DNA from: Blastococcus sp. CT_GayMR19
GTDB lineage: Bacteria > Actinomycetota > Actinomycetes > Mycobacteriales > Geodermatophilaceae
Assembly: GCF_004570385.1 (NCBI RefSeq)
Contig: NZ_SPQL01000010.1
Location: forward strand, 1-64,000
Length of the DNA stretch: 64,000 nucleotides
Reading direction: 5' to 3'
Position numbers and translations under genes: made by a program. Positions 62,626 to 64,000 of this stretch are shown here, piece by piece. A model generated the notes under the pieces. The model made no database searches. It was not told the origin of the DNA and saw only the letters and a list, made by a program, of their open reading frames with translations. Position 1 is the first letter of the stretch. Each line of letters opens with the position of its first letter.

Positions 62626-63108
62626 TCAGTCGCCGCGGACCACCAGTGCGGTCGCCAGCGCCGCCCGTCCCTCGCCGCGCCCGGTGAGCCCCAGGCCGTC
62701 GGTCGTGGTGGCGGCCACGCTGACCGGCGCCCCCAGCGCGGCCGAGAGGGCCGCCTCGGCCTCCGCCCGGCGGGGGCCGAGCTTCGGCGTGGTCGCCACC
62801 AGCTGCACGGAGGCGTTGCCCACCCGCCAGCCGGCCGCCGCCAGCACCTCGCGGACGTGCTCGAGGACGGCGAGCCCGGAGGCGCCGGCCCACCGCGGGT
62901 CGTCGGTGCCGAGCAGGCCCCCGATGTCGCCGAGCCCGGCCGCGGAGAGGACGGCGTCGGTGAGGGCGTGGGCGACGACGTCGCCGTCGGAGTGCCCGGC
63001 GCAGCCGTCGGCGCCCGGCCAGTCCAGGCCCGCCAGGCGGCACGTCCGGCCGGGTTCGATCGGGTGGACGTCGGTGCCGACGCCGACCCTCGGCAGGGGA
63101 TGACTCAC
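62626..63108 (-). CDS. ispF: 2-C-methyl-D-erythritol 2,4-cyclodiphosphate synthase
   Basis: A 160-residue enzyme of the MEP isoprenoid pathway that closes the cyclodiphosphate. [13 protein letters not shown] supplies the zinc-binding aspartate and histidine, [17 protein letters not shown] the third ligand, and [11 protein letters not shown] the C-terminal loop. Its ATG overlaps the ispD stop by four bases, so the two are co-translated. On the other side it is convergent with the A-PCP-TE gene, 23 bases apart. Confidence 0.96.
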   Translation of the reverse strand: MSHPLPRVGVGTDVHPIEPGRTCRLAGLDWPGADGCAGHSDGDVVAHALTDAVLSAAGLGDIGGLLGTDDPRWAGASGLAVLEHVREVLAAAGWRVGNASVQLVATTPKLGPRRAEAEAALSAALGAPVSVAATTTDGLGLTGRGEGRAALATALVVRGD

Positions 63109-63791
63109 GAGCGGACCTGCAGCTCGGCGACCGCGAGGTCGTGGGCCACGGTGATCTTGCCCGCCCGTTCGTGGCCCTCGACGGTGGTGACCGGGATGCC
63201 CGCGGCCCGGATGACGGCGGCGTCGTCGGTGAACGGCGTGGCGTCCACGGTGGGGTCGTCGAGGGCGTCGTAGGCGGCGACGAGGCAGGCGCGGTCGAAG
63301 CCCTGCGGGGTCTGCACGCGTCGCAGCGGCCCCCGCGGAACGGCGTCCGTGATCATGCCGTCGTCGTCCACCACGACGGTCGTGTCGACCACGGGGAGGA
63401 CCGGGACGACGGCGCGGGCACCGGCGGTGAGCGCGGCCAGCACCCGGGCCACCACCGCGGGCGGTGTCAGCGGGCGGGCGGCGTCGTGCACCAGGACGAC
63501 GTCGGCGGCGGGGCGGCCGGGTTCGGTCGTGGCCCGGAGCGCCGCACGCACCGAGGCGGTCCGCGTCTCTCCCCCCGCGACCAGCCGTACGTCCAGCGGC
63601 AGGACCGTGGCGAACGCGGCGTGCTCGTCGGCGGGAACGGCGACGACGATGTCGCTCACCCCGCCGGCGCGCAGGGCGTCGACGGCCCAGCAGACGAGCG
63701 CCCGGCCACCGAGGGAGACCAGCGCCTTGGGCCGGTCCGCCCCCAGACGCAGACCACTCCCGGCCGCTGCGACGATGCCGACAGCGTGCAC
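63105..63791 (-). CDS. ispD: 2-C-methyl-D-erythritol 4-phosphate cytidylyltransferase
   Basis: A 228-residue enzyme of the MEP pathway that joins CTP to methylerythritol phosphate. The nucleotide motif [20 protein letters not shown] begins at residue 4, followed by [13 protein letters not shown] and [17 protein letters not shown] 63791 ([11 protein letters not shown]) is preferred because it places this motif at the N-terminus. It lies 34 bases after carD and overlaps ispF, so carD-ispD-ispF read as one unit. Confidence 0.95.
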   Translation of the reverse strand: MHAVGIVAAAGSGLRLGADRPKALVSLGGRALVCWAVDALRAGGVSDIVVAVPADEHAAFATVLPLDVRLVAGGETRTASVRAALRATTEPGRPAADVVLVHDAARPLTPPAVVARVLAALTAGARAVVPVLPVVDTTVVVDDDGMITDAVPRGPLRRVQTPQGFDRACLVAAYDALDDPTVDATPFTDDAAVIRAAGIPVTTVEGHERAGKITVAHDLAVAELQVRS

Positions 63792-63825
63792 GGGAGTGGT
63801 CGTGGACGAACGGTGGAGCGCGGGA

Positions 63826-64000
63826 TCAGCTGGCGAGAACCTCGTCGAGCAGGATCTCCGCCTTGTCCTCGTTGGTGCCCTCGGCCAGCGCCAGCTCGCT
63901 GACGAGGATCTGCCGCGCCTTCGAGAGCATCCGCTTCTCGCCGGCGGACAGGCCACGGTCCTTGTCGCGGCGCCACAGGTCGCGGACGACCTCGGCCACC
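63826..64000 (-). CDS. carD: CarD family transcription regulator (partial, C-terminal end)
   Basis: Only the last 57 complete codons lie in the window, ending at a TGA at 63826-63828. The visible residues include [35 protein letters not shown] and [13 protein letters not shown], which match the C-terminal DNA-minor-groove domain of CarD. CarD stabilises RNA polymerase open complexes, especially at rRNA promoters. Its position upstream of ispD is typical for actinobacteria. Confidence 0.95.
   Translation of the reverse strand, partial: VAEVVRDLWRRDKDRGLSAGEKRMLSKARQILVSELALAEGTNEDKAEILLDEVLAS

Overview
The window is very GC-rich bacterial DNA with GTG and TTG starts, many starts 6-9 bases after a TAnnnT -10 box (leaderless style), and actinobacterial gene neighbourhoods: DUF3027/MFS/DUF2771/long cold-shock protein, helicase-associated protein plus XPB helicase, DUF3263/LytR_C with a nearby groEL2, and carD-ispD-ispF-cysS-rlmB. 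Together with a DUF222/HNH fragment at the left edge this points to an Actinomycetota chromosome, most likely Geodermatophilaceae (Blastococcus, Geodermatophilus or Modestobacter). The genus is inference; the phylum is secure. No phage, plasmid, IS element or CRISPR array is visible.

Layout. 1-7.4 kb: end of an HNH-type protein, DUF3027, an MFS exporter with a DUF2771 lipoprotein, a cold-shock protein, a nucleotidyltransferase-like protein, an EEP phosphatase/nuclease and an acyl-CoA synthetase. 7.5-13 kb: helicase-associated protein and XPB helicase, separated by a cyclopropane-fatty-acid-synthase-type methyltransferase. 13-22 kb: a large LuxR/ATPase (LAL) regulator broken by a one-base frameshift, a small DUF4242-like protein, a CPBP membrane protease, a DEAD/DEAH helicase and a second LAL regulator preceded by a 43-codon gene. 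22-30 kb: an MHS-type MFS importer and a run of small metabolic and hypothetical genes (scramblase-like, M20 peptidase, HD, DUF4031, Gfo/Idh/MocA, DUF72, VOC). 30-34 kb: groEL with two CIRCE operators, cspA, and thrC under a SAM-I riboswitch. 34-42 kb: HAD phosphatase, DUF1801, an ABC-2 permease paired with a fusion of a secreted alpha/beta hydrolase to an ABC ATPase, LytR_C, DUF3263, RarD. 42-52 kb: CBS protein, dodecin, an ECF-like sigma factor, a third LAL regulator, tRNA-Thr(UGU), a universal stress protein, an HtrA-type protease and DUF445. 52-56 kb: a mannitol-type PTS operon (IICB, IIA, zinc polyol dehydrogenase) divergent from a DeoR regulator, with a CRP-like palindrome between them. 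56-64 kb: rlmB and cysS, then a two-gene insertion on the other strand (phosphopantetheinyl transferase and an adenylation-carrier-thioesterase enzyme), then ispF, ispD and the end of carD.

Three things stand out beyond ordinary annotation. First, a dispersed, structured intergenic repeat of about 110 bp (18.8, 24.3, 31.9 and 51.9 kb) whose hairpin stems differ between copies but stay paired. Second, the hydrolase-TM-ABC ATPase single-chain fusion with its own permease. Third, the compact acetoacetyl-CoA-synthetase-like A-PCP-TE enzyme with a translationally coupled PPTase, wedged into the conserved ispF-cysS junction. Several genes form tight translational couplings (4-base GTGA or ATGA overlaps: MFS/lipoprotein, M20/HD, ATPase/permease, ispD/ispF; 1-base TGATG overlaps: cysS/rlmB, PPTase/A-PCP-TE).
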